64,000 nt of DNA. Origin: Rhodocyclales bacterium. Its GTDB lineage: Bacteria; Pseudomonadota; Gammaproteobacteria; Burkholderiales; Rhodocyclaceae. A program made the position numbers and the translations under genes. Below the pieces are notes generated by a model. That model did not search any database. It saw nothing but the letters and a program-made list of their open reading frames with translations, and was not told the DNA's origin. Positions 10,298 through 19,757 of the stretch are shown piece after piece. Each line of letters opens with the position of its first letter. Positions within the stretch are counted from its first letter, which is position 1. The stretch is from contig JAQGMG010000046.1 in NCBI GenBank assembly GCA_028292485.1, positions 1 to 64,000 of the forward strand, in the 5' to 3' direction.

Positions 10298-10346
10298 ACA
10301 GGGAAGAGACGGGAAAGCTGTCACTTCATGTCGCGACGCCTTTTTT
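10287..10346 (+). terminator. Leader terminator (attenuator) upstream of nrtA
   Basis: AAAGGCGTC (10287-10295) pairs with GACGCCTTT (10335-10343), followed by a T run to 10346. An inner stem GACAG / CTGTC can also form. The 5' arm starts inside the loop and 3' arm of ANTAR hairpin 2, the classic antiterminator/terminator switch. Confidence 0.8.
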
Positions 10347-10395
10347 CATGCCTTTTGAAATGTGCATTGCAATCGATTCACCAACGGAGATGAAC

Positions 10396-11649
10396 ATGAC
10401 GGAGCAATTTGATGATCACGCAGCGCGGCGCGGTTTTCTGAAACGAGGAGCAGCCATGAGCAGTGCAGTCGCAGCAGCCAATATCCTGCCTATGGGCGGC
10501 GCATGGGCCGCAGGCTCGGACAAGCCCGAGCTCGAAGAAGTCACGATCGGTATCATCCCGCTGACGGATTGCTCCTCTGTCGTCATGGCTGCAGTCAAGG
10601 GCTTCGACAAGAAGTACGGCATCAAGATCAATGTCAGCAAGGAAGCTTCATGGGCCGCTGTGCGCGACAAACTTGTCAATGGCGAGTTGCACGCGTCACA
10701 CGTACTTTACGGTCTCATCTATGGTGTGCATCTAGGCATTGGCGGGCCGAAGAAAGACATGGCCGTGCTGATGGCGTTGAACAACAATGGACAAGCCATC
10801 ACGCTTTCCAATGCGCTCAAGGACAAGGGTGCGGTCGATGGCACATCGCTGCAGAAGGTCGTTGCGAAGAAGGAGAAGGAATACACCTTCGCGCAGACCT
10901 TCCCGACTGGCACGCATGCCATGTGGTTGTACTACTGGTTGGCCACGTACGGCATTGATCCTTTCAAGGATGTAAAGAACATCGTCGTGCCGCCACCGCA
11001 GATGGTTGCCAATATGCGCGTCGGCAACATGGATGGCTTTTGTGTTGGCGAGCCATGGGGCCAACGCGCCATCATCGACAAGATAGGTTTCACGGCAGTC
11101 ACGACACAGGACATCTGGGCCGATCATCCGGAGAAAGTGCTCGGTTGCACGGCAGACTTCGTCAAGAAATATCCAAACACTGCGCGCGCCATGATGTGCG
11201 CAATTCTCGAAGCATCCATGTGGATCGATGCCAGCGCGGCCAATCGCAGTGCCACGGCCGATGTCGTATCGGCAAAGTCTTACGTCAATACAGATGCCGA
11301 TGTCATCCGCGGTCGCATGATTGGCCAGTACGAAAATGGTCTGGGCAAATCCTGGTCGGAGAAGAACTACATGAAGTTCTACAACGAAGGTGCGGTTAAT
11401 TATCCGTACCTGTCTGACGGCATGTGGTTCCTGACCCAGCACAAGCGCTGGGGCTTGCTCAAGGAAGATCCGGACTATCTGGCAATTGCCAAGCAGGTCA
11501 ATCAGACCGAGCTGTACAAGCAAGCAGCCAGCATCGTCAAGGCCTCAGTACCCAAATCCGATCTGCGCACGTCGAAGCTCATCGACGGCACGGTTTGGGA
11601 CGGCAAGGATCCGAAGAAGTACGCAGCCAGCTTCAAGATAAGAGCGTGA
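10396..11649 (+). CDS. nrtA: Nitrate ABC transporter, substrate-binding protein
   Basis: 417-aa periplasmic binding protein of the NrtA/NasF/SsuA-like family. The N-terminus has a twin-arginine signal (RRGFLKRGAA at residues 11-20, then an Ala-rich segment ending near AWAAG). The body includes EVTIGIIPLTDCSSVVMA and GFCVGEPWGQRAI, typical of the nitrate-binding subgroup. The start at 10396 is preferred over the ATG at 10390 because CGGAG then sits at normal spacing. First gene of nrtABC, downstream of the antitermination leader. NasS sensors belong to the same family but lack a signal peptide, so this copy is taken as the transporter component. Confidence 0.92.
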   Translation: MTEQFDDHAARRGFLKRGAAMSSAVAAANILPMGGAWAAGSDKPELEEVTIGIIPLTDCSSVVMAAVKGFDKKYGIKINVSKEASWAAVRDKLVNGELHASHVLYGLIYGVHLGIGGPKKDMAVLMALNNNGQAITLSNALKDKGAVDGTSLQKVVAKKEKEYTFAQTFPTGTHAMWLYYWLATYGIDPFKDVKNIVVPPPQMVANMRVGNMDGFCVGEPWGQRAIIDKIGFTAVTTQDIWADHPEKVLGCTADFVKKYPNTARAMMCAILEASMWIDASAANRSATADVVSAKSYVNTDADVIRGRMIGQYENGLGKSWSEKNYMKFYNEGAVNYPYLSDGMWFLTQHKRWGLLKEDPDYLAIAKQVNQTELYKQAASIVKASVPKSDLRTSKLIDGTVWDGKDPKKYAASFKIRA

Positions 11650-11734
11650 GCTGAGGCCGAGCACGCCTGGCGGGCCACAAGCCCGTCGGCACGCCTGGCC
11701 AGCCGCTGATCCACGAGAAAGCAGGAATATAACT

Positions 11735-12670
11735 ATGACAACAGCAAGTATGACCATGCCCTCTTCGATGCCCGACAAAGCCTCCGAGCCGTTGCGCGAG
11801 AAAACTATCGAGCAGCCCGTTGCAAGTTCTTCCGCCACCGTTGCGCCAGTCGTCGACACGCCAGCCATCAAAATAGGTCGTGGTCAGCTACGTGAGGCGC
11901 TGAGCGTATTGGTACGGGCGGTCCTGCCGCCCTTCATCGGTCTGGCACTCCTGGTTGGCATATGGGCAATCGTTGCCATGAAGACCAGTGGGTTTCCGGG
12001 GCCGTTGAAGACATGGGATGCCGCGGTCATCATTTTCTCGGATCCGTTCTACGTCAACGGGCCAAATGATCAAGGCATAGGCTGGAACATCCTGTCGTCG
12101 CTCAAGCGCGTTGCTATCGGCTTTGGCTTTGCTGCTGCAGTCGGCATTCCGCTGGGCTTTGCAATTGGCCGTTTCAAATTTCTCAACGCCATGGTCGACC
12201 CAATCATCTCGCTGTTGCGGCCGGTGTCGCCGCTGGCATGGTTGCCGATCGGTTTGCTGGTGTTTCATCGTGCCGATCCGGCCGCGACCTGGACCATCTT
12301 CATCTGCTCCATCTGGCCGATGATCATCAATACTGCCGTCGGCGTGCAACGCGTGCCGCAGGACTACATGAATGTGGCGCGGGTTCTCAATCTCAGCGAA
12401 ATGAAGATTCTCACCAAGATACTTTTCCCGGCTGTGCTGCCATACATGCTGACCGGTATTCGCCTCTCCATTGGAACAGCGTGGCTGGTGATCGTGGCGG
12501 CAGAGATGCTGACCGGCGGCGTCGGCATCGGGTTCTGGGTTTGGGATGAATGGAATAATCTGAAGGTCGAGCACATTGTCATAGCGATTTTTGTTATCGG
12601 CATTGTCGGCTTGTTGCTGGAAATGCTCTTGCTGCAGATTGCCAAGCGTTTCTCCTACGAATATTCCTGA
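11735..12670 (+). CDS. nrtB: Nitrate ABC transporter, permease
   Basis: 311-aa inner-membrane permease of the binding-protein-dependent family (NrtB/SsuC-like). A hydrophilic N-terminus of ~65 residues precedes the first membrane segment (FIGLALLVGIWAIVAM). The EAA-like coupling loop is in the region VARVLNLSEMKILTKILFPAVLPYM. The start has AGGAA upstream. It is 85 bases after nrtA and 17 bases before nrtC. Confidence 0.93.
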   Translation: MTTASMTMPSSMPDKASEPLREKTIEQPVASSSATVAPVVDTPAIKIGRGQLREALSVLVRAVLPPFIGLALLVGIWAIVAMKTSGFPGPLKTWDAAVIIFSDPFYVNGPNDQGIGWNILSSLKRVAIGFGFAAAVGIPLGFAIGRFKFLNAMVDPIISLLRPVSPLAWLPIGLLVFHRADPAATWTIFICSIWPMIINTAVGVQRVPQDYMNVARVLNLSEMKILTKILFPAVLPYMLTGIRLSIGTAWLVIVAAEMLTGGVGIGFWVWDEWNNLKVEHIVIAIFVIGIVGLLLEMLLLQIAKRFSYEYS

Positions 12671-12687
12671 GCTGAGGAGTTACTGCA

Positions 12688-13479
12688 ATGAAATCACTCG
12701 TACAAGTACAGGACGTCGGCATGCGCTTCGATACGAAGAAGGGCAGCTTTGTCGCACTGCGCGATATCAACCTCAATATCAGCGAAGGCGAAGTCGTTAC
12801 GTTGATCGGCCACTCGGGCTGCGGCAAGTCGACCTTGCTCAACCTGATTGCCGGACTGACCTTGCCAAGCGATGGTGTGCTGATCTGCAACGGCCGTGAG
12901 ATTGCGGGCCCAGGCCCGGAGCGCGGTGTCGTCTTTCAGAATCATTCGTTATTGCCGTGGCTCAGCTGTTTTGACAATGTCATGCTGGCGGTCGAGCGGG
13001 TGTTCGGCGCGAAAGAGGGCAGGGCCAAGCTCAAGGCTCGCACCAAGGCCGCGCTGGAGATGGTCCACATGGATCACGCCATGTACAAGTATCCGCACGA
13101 AGTTTCAGGCGGTATGAAACAGCGCGTGGGGATTGCCCGGGCTTTTGCAATGGAGCCGAAGATACTGCTGATGGACGAGCCGTTTGGCGCCCTGGACGCA
13201 TTGACGCGCGCAAGCTTGCAAGACGAGCTCATCGGTGTGATGGGCAAGACAGGCGCTACCGTGGTCATGGTCACGCACGATGTCGACGAGGCGGTACTGC
13301 TGTCGGATCGTGTGGTGATGATGACCAACGGGCCTGCTGCGACGATTGGCGAAATTCTTGAAGTAAAACTCGACAAGCCGCGTAATCGTCTGAAGCTTGC
13401 ACACGATCCGTTGTTCGTCGAGTACCGCGCTGCGATTCTTGAGTTCCTCTATCAGAAGCAGCTCAAACAGGCTGCCTGA
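12688..13479 (+). CDS. nrtC: Nitrate ABC transporter, ATP-binding protein
   Basis: 263-aa ATPase. Walker A is GHSGCGKST, the Q-loop region VVFQNHSLLPW, the signature VSGGMKQR, Walker B ILLMDEP, and the H-loop VTHDVDEA. It has the NrtD-like single-domain length and lacks the extra NrtA-like C-terminal sensor domain of cyanobacterial NrtC. GAGGAG precedes the ATG. Last gene of the operon, with a terminator 65 bases beyond. Confidence 0.93.
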   Translation: MKSLVQVQDVGMRFDTKKGSFVALRDINLNISEGEVVTLIGHSGCGKSTLLNLIAGLTLPSDGVLICNGREIAGPGPERGVVFQNHSLLPWLSCFDNVMLAVERVFGAKEGRAKLKARTKAALEMVHMDHAMYKYPHEVSGGMKQRVGIARAFAMEPKILLMDEPFGALDALTRASLQDELIGVMGKTGATVVMVTHDVDEAVLLSDRVVMMTNGPAATIGEILEVKLDKPRNRLKLAHDPLFVEYRAAILEFLYQKQLKQAA

Positions 13480-13543
13480 TCCGGCCAGCCGACGCATTGC
13501 GAACGCTGGCGCGGTTCGTATCACGCAATCCAGATGTCGTATC

Positions 13544-13579
13544 GAAAGCCGCAGGGGCGTTACCCTCTGCGGCTTTTTT
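13544..13579 (+). terminator. Terminator of the nrtABC operon
   Basis: Stem AAAGCCGCAG / CTGCGGCTTT with an extra GGG/CCC inner pairing, followed by a run of Ts. Confidence 0.92.
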
Positions 13580-13694
13580 TTTGCGTGGGCGCAGCATCAA
13601 AGGCCTGGATTGCCGTCGGACGTGACGGTGGGTGGGATGAGTGCATCAATGCGGCATCGGTACGCGAAGACCGAGCGCTGCTGACGGTGTCGAA

Positions 13695-14027
13695 TTATTG
13701 AGCCGGTCCGGGAGCCAGCCTGCCGAGAGGCAGGGTGACCGTTTCGTCGGCGACATGCCAGCCCAGGCCTGCCAGGGTCAGGCGCAGCGTTTCATTGGCT
13801 TGCTCCTTGCTGCAATTAGGAGGCAGGTCAAATAGCTCAGCGGATATCAATACTTCACGGCGAGGTTGTTTATCGCCATCGTGCTCGTAGAGAAACAGAC
13901 CGCGTCCTTGCTCATCTGTACCGACGAGCCCGAAGCGTTGCGTTCCTGCAATGCCGCGTATCCACCATACCCAGCGAGGGCTGATCCCGTTTTCGCAATA
14001 GGACGTCGTCTCGATTTCAAATGCCAT
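13695..14027 (-). CDS. Hypothetical protein
   Basis: A 110-aa soluble protein with no signal peptide or membrane segment that I do not recognise. It is rich in Trp and Gly near the start (RWVWWIRGI) and has a basic-acidic middle (EHDGDKQPRRE). The start is the ATG at 14027; the frame extends five codons to a TTG. It converges with nrtC and faces the chemoreceptor gene upstream. Codon use is like its neighbours, so it is probably a real gene. The short uniform fold with SAELFDLP and SKEQANETL gives no motif I can assign. Confidence 0.6.
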   Translation of the reverse strand: MAFEIETTSYCENGISPRWVWWIRGIAGTQRFGLVGTDEQGRGLFLYEHDGDKQPRREVLISAELFDLPPNCSKEQANETLRLTLAGLGWHVADETVTLPLGRLAPGPAQ

Positions 14028-14223
14028 GAATCGCCTGACCAATTTTTGGATCGTCGTGCGGAGAACCGCCGACTGCCGAATTTTTGTGTAGTGATCATAG
14101 TACTAAAGTTGTAGTCCCCGCGAAATTTACCGCCGCCTGCGGACGTGGCGCATGTCACGGCGCCTGGTAGTAATAGGGGTGCGTGCCTATTGACAGGTTT
14201 GTTACCTATGGACGTCGCACAAA

Positions 14224-14258
14224 ACAAAACAGCAGCAAGGCGATGCCTTGCTGCTGTC
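14224..14258 (-). terminator. Terminator after the chemoreceptor gene
   Basis: On the minus strand the perfect stem CAGCAGCAAGGC / GCCTTGCTGCTG is followed by TTTTGTTTTG. Confidence 0.88.
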
Positions 14259-14300
14259 AGGAGGAACGCAGCGCTGCGGCATGCGCAGCGTTGTGCAAGC

Positions 14301-15386
14301 TCAGCGCTGTTGTCTTTGCTCCAGCGTGGCGTAGTTTCTCGCCAGGTTGCTTGTCCAGGAGTGCTTGTCCGGCACTGGCGCTGCCGGGTTCGAATTCAAT
14401 GATCTTGCCGCCTCGGTAAGGCGATCCATGTCGGTCATCAACTGGTCGAAGATCTGTTGGACGCGGCTTTCGAACTGCAGCTTGCCAAGCACGGCGCTGA
14501 CATCCATCTCCACGGCGTGACGCTCATGCTGCATGACTTGAACGGCATTGCTCAGTGACTGCGCCGTTGCGTTGAAATTGCTGATGATCTCTTCGGCGGT
14601 ATGTTGCGAGTTGCCGATTGCGGCAGTTTCGCGCGATGCGAATTCGCCAGACAAGGCGAGCGCCTGTGCAATCGCTTCGCTGACGGTGTTGACGGTGTCA
14701 TGGATGCGCTTACCGGTTTCCCCCGACTGCGTGGAGAGTTTGCGCACTTCATCGGCAACGACGGCAAACCCACGGCCAGACTCGCCGGCACGGGCTGCCT
14801 CGATGGCGGCATTCAATGCCAGCAGATTGGTTTGCTTGGCAATATTGGCAACTTCCTCGGCCATTTTGCGCAAGTCATCGGTATGCGAGGCAACGCTGGC
14901 TACTTCCCGAACCAGCGCGGTGCGGAAGTCCTGCGTGGTGTTGAGCGTATCGATGATGCCGCGCAGGCCCTCTTCTGCGGCACGGATGGTCGCGATTGCG
15001 ACGTTGTCGTCCGTTTTCTGCCCCGGAGAATGGTCGGACAAGCGTTGCGCCAGCGATGTGAAGCGCTCCGCCAGGGATTCGATCGCTTCCCTGACCTGGC
15101 CCTGCGCCAACGCCACGTGCTGATTCCATAGCGGCACCACTTCCGAGACCAGGCCATGAAGGCCTTCGTGCGCCATCGGCGTCGGTGACTGGAAGCGTAC
15201 TTCGTTCATCTTCGGTTCGCTCTGTGACCCGGCGGGGACCAGTGAACCAGCCCAGAACAGGACGGCCAGCACGGCCACGCCTGCACCGGCACCGATCCAG
15301 ACATTGCTGGCGATCATGATGGACAGCAGTGCATTGATCACACCGATGGCGATCAGGGCTAAACGGGCATTCGACGGAGTATTCAT
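14301..15386 (-). CDS. Methyl-accepting chemotaxis-like protein
   Basis: 361 aa. Two closely spaced membrane segments (residues ~8-27 and 31-50) leave almost no periplasmic loop, so it lacks an external sensor domain. The cytoplasmic region is helical, and residues ~180-240 carry the MCP hairpin tip ([21 protein letters not shown], then [15 protein letters not shown]). The signalling domain is shorter than in classical receptors and HAMP is not evident. It may sense an internal or membrane signal. It sits between the nitrate transporter and the phosphatase/kinase gene, but a role in nitrate taxis is only suggested by position. Confidence 0.85.
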   Translation of the reverse strand: MNTPSNARLALIAIGVINALLSIMIASNVWIGAGAGVAVLAVLFWAGSLVPAGSQSEPKMNEVRFQSPTPMAHEGLHGLVSEVVPLWNQHVALAQGQVREAIESLAERFTSLAQRLSDHSPGQKTDDNVAIATIRAAEEGLRGIIDTLNTTQDFRTALVREVASVASHTDDLRKMAEEVANIAKQTNLLALNAAIEAARAGESGRGFAVVADEVRKLSTQSGETGKRIHDTVNTVSEAIAQALALSGEFASRETAAIGNSQHTAEEIISNFNATAQSLSNAVQVMQHERHAVEMDVSAVLGKLQFESRVQQIFDQLMTDMDRLTEAARSLNSNPAAPVPDKHSWTSNLARNYATLEQRQQR

Positions 15387-15599
15387 GGCGAGAGTCGTAA
15401 CAGTCGAGCAAATGGCGGGACTTCTTGTGCTGCCTTGCTACACACCAGCCCCGTACCGGGTGCGCCGCAGTCTCCTGGCCGTGCAGGCGGGGGACAACAG
15501 GGTTGACGGTATGACCGGGGGGAAACTTTAAGGGCAGATCGTTTTTTTTGGGCGAAGGCCGTTGCGGGCCGGCCGGTACCCTGGATCAGGATACTGTCA

Positions 15600-17297
15600 T
15601 CATGCAAATAGCCTGATCAGCAGAATCGCATTGGCCAGCAGTGACAGCGCGCACAGAATCTTCAACGCGAAATGTGGATCGCGTTCCATGAGTGGCCGGT
15701 GGCGGGCAACCTGCAGGGGGCTGTGAGCGCCGCGTTCGAGCGCAAGGAGAAACTCTTCCGCAGTTTCGAAGCGGCGCCCGGGTTCGCGCGCGACTGCCTT
15801 GAGCAAGACGGACTCCAGCCATTCCGGAATATCCGGGCGATAGCGCGTTGGTGGTGTGGGATCGCCGAATCTTGGCCGCTGGAAAGGTTCGATTTCGCCA
15901 TAAGGGTATTTGCGCGTTGCCAGCTCGTAGAGCGTAACGCCTACGGCATATAGATCACTGGACTCATTGGCGCGCGGCCGATCTTCGCCTGACGCGAATA
16001 GCTCAGGCGCCATATAGGAAGGCGTCCCCGGATTATTGATCTCGCCGAAACGCTCGCCCTCGCTCTGCCCATCCGAAGCGGCGACACCGAGATCGAGAAT
16101 GCGCAGGCGGCCATCCGTGCCGAGGTGCAGATTGTCCGGCTTGACGTCGCGATGAATGATTGCCAGCCGATGCAGGGCAGAAATTCCTTTGAGCAGTTTC
16201 TCGCCCAGCGCTGCGACTTCCGCCGCATTGAAGCGATGGCCACGCGCAAGCCGCTGTTTCAGCGATTCGCCGTCGTGCCAGCTCATCAAATAGTACAAGT
16301 GACTACGATTGGCCCATGGCACCACTTGCGGGAATGCCGCATCGGTTACGCGTCGCGCAATCCATTCCTCGTGAGCCAGGGCCGCAGCATCGTGCGAATC
16401 GGCATTGGCGTGCAGCGTCTTCAGTACGTAAATGTCGCCATCTGCATTGCGGACACGATAAAGCTGCGTAACGCGCGAATCGTGCAGGATATCCAGCACG
16501 CTGAGGCCATCGATCTCCTGGCCCGCTTTCAGCTGCGGCGGCAGTGGCAGCTCGCGGATGCGTGCCAGCGAATCGCGCAAGGTATCGCGAGGCAAGCTCT
16601 CGACGCGCAGCACCAAGGCCGTACAGTTGTCCTGCGTGCCACTGTCGACCGCTGTTTCGGCGAGGGCGAAGGCGGCTTCCTGAGCGTCCGAATGTTTCTC
16701 GACAATGGCCTGGATGCGTGCGTCACGCAGGGTTGCCCATACTCCGTCGGTGAGCATGACAAATGTATCGCCATCGACCAGTTCCCCCTCGCTGAAATCG
16801 ATCGTCAAATGCTGATCCAGCCCGACAGCACGTGATAGCACCGTGTTGAGCTCGGGGTGTTCCCACACGTGATCCTTCGTCAGGCGTTTGAGTTCGCCAC
16901 CGCGCAGCAGGTAGATGCGTGAATCGCCAACGTGCGCGACGACCCAGCGACGCCCGCGCAACACGAGGGCGGACAGCGTTGTAGCCATGCCGGCTGTCTG
17001 GCTGCGCTTCGCCGATTGCGCTACCAGCCAGCGATTTGCCGCACCGATGACTTTGTCGAGTGCGTGCGGCACCGCCCATGTGTCGGGTGTGGCGTAGTAA
17101 TCGCTGAGCAGACTTCGCACAGTGAATTCTGCTGCTTCACGGCCGTCGGCGTGGCCGCCCACGCCATCGGCAACGACGGCCAGCAGGCCCTTGTTTTCGA
17201 GATCGATGCCTTCCGGTGTCACCGCACCGACGAAGTCTTCGTTGCGAGCACGCGGGCCGGCCAGAGAGGCGTGACCGAGGTGGGCGATAAGAGGCAT
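15600..17297 (-). CDS. PP2C-type phosphatase / Ser-Thr protein kinase fusion
   Basis: 565 aa. Residues 1-240 are a PPM phosphatase with metal-binding motifs NED (19-21), VADGVGGHADG (42-52), HVGDSR, LTDGV (182-186) and DN (223-224). Residues ~262-530 are a Hanks-type kinase with Lys293 (VLKTL), HRDVKPDN (382-389) and DLG instead of DFG (402-404). One membrane helix ends the protein (ILCALSLLANAILLIRLF), so it is tail-anchored. Such fusions recur in betaproteobacterial nitrate-assimilation regions. The substrate is unknown. A second, diverged copy lies at 45535-47265. Confidence 0.92.
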   Translation of the reverse strand: MPLIAHLGHASLAGPRARNEDFVGAVTPEGIDLENKGLLAVVADGVGGHADGREAAEFTVRSLLSDYYATPDTWAVPHALDKVIGAANRWLVAQSAKRSQTAGMATTLSALVLRGRRWVVAHVGDSRIYLLRGGELKRLTKDHVWEHPELNTVLSRAVGLDQHLTIDFSEGELVDGDTFVMLTDGVWATLRDARIQAIVEKHSDAQEAAFALAETAVDSGTQDNCTALVLRVESLPRDTLRDSLARIRELPLPPQLKAGQEIDGLSVLDILHDSRVTQLYRVRNADGDIYVLKTLHANADSHDAAALAHEEWIARRVTDAAFPQVVPWANRSHLYYLMSWHDGESLKQRLARGHRFNAAEVAALGEKLLKGISALHRLAIIHRDVKPDNLHLGTDGRLRILDLGVAASDGQSEGERFGEINNPGTPSYMAPELFASGEDRPRANESSDLYAVGVTLYELATRKYPYGEIEPFQRPRFGDPTPPTRYRPDIPEWLESVLLKAVAREPGRRFETAEEFLLALERGAHSPLQVARHRPLMERDPHFALKILCALSLLANAILLIRLFA

Positions 17298-17433
17298 GAA
17301 CGGGTTCCAGAAGCTACGCTAAAGTGGGTGTGATCGACTTGTGCGATGAGCGCGAAGCCCGAGTATGCCGAACGTCGTTTGATGCTGCTCGAATCTTATC
17401 GAATGTTGATCAGGACAACAGGATTTCAAAGCC

Positions 17434-19467
17434 ATGAAATTTCGTAAACTGCTTGTTGCGGTCGTCGCTGTATTCGTACTCTTGCTCGGCGGTCTGCTGG
17501 TCTGGCTGATGCAGCTCGACGTGAAGGATATCGCGGCCTTGATCGAACGCCAGGCAACTCAAACAACTGGTCGTGCCTTGCACATTGGTGGTCCGATCTC
17601 CTTGCAATGGTCGCTGATTCCGACCGTGGCGATCGAGGATGTGCGCTTGCAGAACGCGGTCTGGGGGTCGCAGCCCGATATGCTCAGCGTCAAGCGCGCA
17701 GAAGTGCAACTGGCACTGATGCCATTGTTCTCGGGCGATATCAGGATCCGCAAGATCGTGCTCGACACGCCGCAGGTGCTGCTCGAAGTGAATGCCAAGG
17801 GTGAGCAGAACTGGGTGTTCAATTCGTCGTCTGCGCCAGACACCAAATCTTCACACAAACTGAGCATCAACATTGCCGAACTGCGTATGACCCATGGCAT
17901 CGTGGACTATCGGCCTGCCGCGCCTGCTCGGGCAATCAGGCTGCAGATTGATGCCCTGGCCTTGCAGACAGCCAAAGCCGATACGGCACAGCTCGATGGC
18001 AAGTTCGTCTTCAATGAAATGCCGTTGACATTGTCTGGCACGCTGCCGAGCATCGCCCGTCTGGCGGAAGGCGTGAGTTCGGCGCCAGTCGACATCAAGC
18101 TCGACAGTCTTGGCGTTGTCGTGACCGTGGCCGGCAGCGTGGCTGTGAACCAGCCAGCGCTCGAAGGGACGGAATTGAAATTCGGCGTGCGTGCCGATGA
18201 CCCGGCCGCCTCGGCCAGACTGCTCAAGATCGAGCTGCCGCATTTACCGCGTACCGAGCTGGCCGGTCGGCTATTGCTCGGCAAGACAGGCCTGCAACTC
18301 GCGGATGTCCAGGTCACCAGTGGCAAGAGCAGCATGCGTGCGGATCTGCGCATGCCGCTCGGTGCATCGCGCCTGGCAGTGGATGTAAAGCTGGATGCGG
18401 CGTTGATCGACCTCGCTGAATTGCTCGGACCCGCGCCAAAGGAAAGCGCTGGCGGGTCGGCGAAAGTGGCTGCAGGAAAGAACGAGCGCATATTCAGCGA
18501 CGCACCCTTGCCGCTGGAAGGACTGGGTGTGGCAGACGCGAAAGGCGATATCAAACTCGTCAAACTGGTGTTGCGCGATGGCCGCACTGTCCGTGACGTG
18601 GCTGCGCATTTCAGTCTCGACAAGGGGCACCTGTTGCTCGATCCGCTGACCTTGTCCGTCGATGGCAAGACACTGGGCATCCGGGTGCAGGCTGACGCCA
18701 ACGGCGGCAAGAGTCTTGGACTGAATGCCAGTGTCAATGCCACGGCAGTTCCCCTGGCCAGCCTGGCTGCGCTGGCGGGTGTTTCCGCTTCGCCGCAAGC
18801 CGCGCCCACCGATCTGGCGATCAAGATCGCGGCACGTGGCGCATCGGTGCGCCAGCTCATGGCCGGCATGGATGGCGATGTGCGGGTGGTGGTTGGCCCG
18901 GGACGCTGGAAAGGAAGTGCCTTCGATCTCGGGCCGGCGTTGACGACGGTGCTCGATGTCATTTCGCCGAGCGGCAATAGCGGCGAATTCACTGAGTTGA
19001 AATGCGCCGTGTTGCGCTTTCCTGTGAGTCATGGTGTCGCCAGACTTGACACTGGCATAGGCGTGGAGACGAGTCGCATCAAGCTCTCCGCCAACGGTAC
19101 CGTGAATCTGGGCGACGAGACCTTGAACCTCGGCGTTCATCCCAAGGCGGTGACCGGTTCCAATATCAGTGTTGGCAAATTCGCGCAGCTGGTACGTGTC
19201 AGCGGCACGCTCACGGCGCCTGCGACCAGTCTCGACGCCGTGAGCGCGGCCACCACCGCGCTCGAGGTTGGACTGGCATTATCGAAAAACGGCAAGGGTC
19301 TGAGCAAGGGCTTGCTGGCCGATACGGCGCCCGACAATCCGTGCCAGGTTGCGCTGGGTCAGGCGCCCGTCAAGGCCGGGGCTCCGCAGAAAAACCAGGC
19401 AGCGTCGGATACCGTCAAGAACGTGGGCGATACGCTGGAAGCGGTGCGTGGCCTCTTTGGCAAGTAG
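17434..19467 (+). CDS. AsmA family protein
   Basis: 677 aa. An N-terminal membrane anchor (residues ~6-27) is followed by a long periplasmic beta-rich region. Family-typical elements are GRALHIGGPISLQWSLIPTV and the C-terminal LSANGTVNLGDETLNL (AsmA_2 region). AsmA-clan proteins span the periplasm and are linked to outer-membrane lipid and protein homeostasis. It is divergent from the phosphatase/kinase gene. It is one of three AsmA-clan proteins in this window (others at 28956 and 34118). Confidence 0.9.
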   Translation: MKFRKLLVAVVAVFVLLLGGLLVWLMQLDVKDIAALIERQATQTTGRALHIGGPISLQWSLIPTVAIEDVRLQNAVWGSQPDMLSVKRAEVQLALMPLFSGDIRIRKIVLDTPQVLLEVNAKGEQNWVFNSSSAPDTKSSHKLSINIAELRMTHGIVDYRPAAPARAIRLQIDALALQTAKADTAQLDGKFVFNEMPLTLSGTLPSIARLAEGVSSAPVDIKLDSLGVVVTVAGSVAVNQPALEGTELKFGVRADDPAASARLLKIELPHLPRTELAGRLLLGKTGLQLADVQVTSGKSSMRADLRMPLGASRLAVDVKLDAALIDLAELLGPAPKESAGGSAKVAAGKNERIFSDAPLPLEGLGVADAKGDIKLVKLVLRDGRTVRDVAAHFSLDKGHLLLDPLTLSVDGKTLGIRVQADANGGKSLGLNASVNATAVPLASLAALAGVSASPQAAPTDLAIKIAARGASVRQLMAGMDGDVRVVVGPGRWKGSAFDLGPALTTVLDVISPSGNSGEFTELKCAVLRFPVSHGVARLDTGIGVETSRIKLSANGTVNLGDETLNLGVHPKAVTGSNISVGKFAQLVRVSGTLTAPATSLDAVSAATTALEVGLALSKNGKGLSKGLLADTAPDNPCQVALGQAPVKAGAPQKNQAASDTVKNVGDTLEAVRGLFGK

Positions 19468-19515
19468 CGGGTACAAATGAAGAATGACGGATTCGAGTAC
19501 GTAAGTACCAAAAAA

Positions 19516-19698
19516 GGGAATTACATACTTGACTTGCAGAGCCCCGGTTTTCGTCATTCCCGCGAAAGCGGGAATCCACTCGATAGCACAGGTCTCACGT
19601 AGAAGTGGATTCCCGCTTTCGCGGGAATGACTTGTCCCTTGGCAGAAATCGAATTTCCAACGTGATTTGCCGTTCTGCAAGTCAAGTGTGTAATTCCC
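19516..19698. repeat. Nested inverted-repeat element (about 183 bp)
   Basis: Outer arms at 19516-19540 and 19674-19698 are 25-base inverted copies with one mismatch. Inside lies an inner palindrome (19553-19631) built from GTCATTCCCGCGAAAGCGGG and its inverse. The outer arms are flanked by A6 and A7 runs on the same strand. It lies between convergent genes. It may be a MITE-like element, or a repeat that inserted into an existing palindrome. Confidence 0.75.
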
Positions 19699-19733
19699 AA
19701 AAAAAGGCGTTCGGCCCGGAAGCCGAACGCCCT
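19699..19733 (-). terminator. Terminator after the secreted lyase-like gene
   Basis: On the minus strand the stem GGGCGTTCGGCTT / GCCGAACGCC is followed by seven Ts. It abuts the right arm of the nested repeat. Confidence 0.87.
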
Positions 19734-19757
19734 TCTTCTGAAGCTGACTGTTGACGC

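Noticed and set aside
10396-11649. Reading this gene as the NasS nitrate sensor
   Set aside because: It has a clear twin-arginine export signal and is cotranscribed with nrtB and nrtC; NasS is cytoplasmic.
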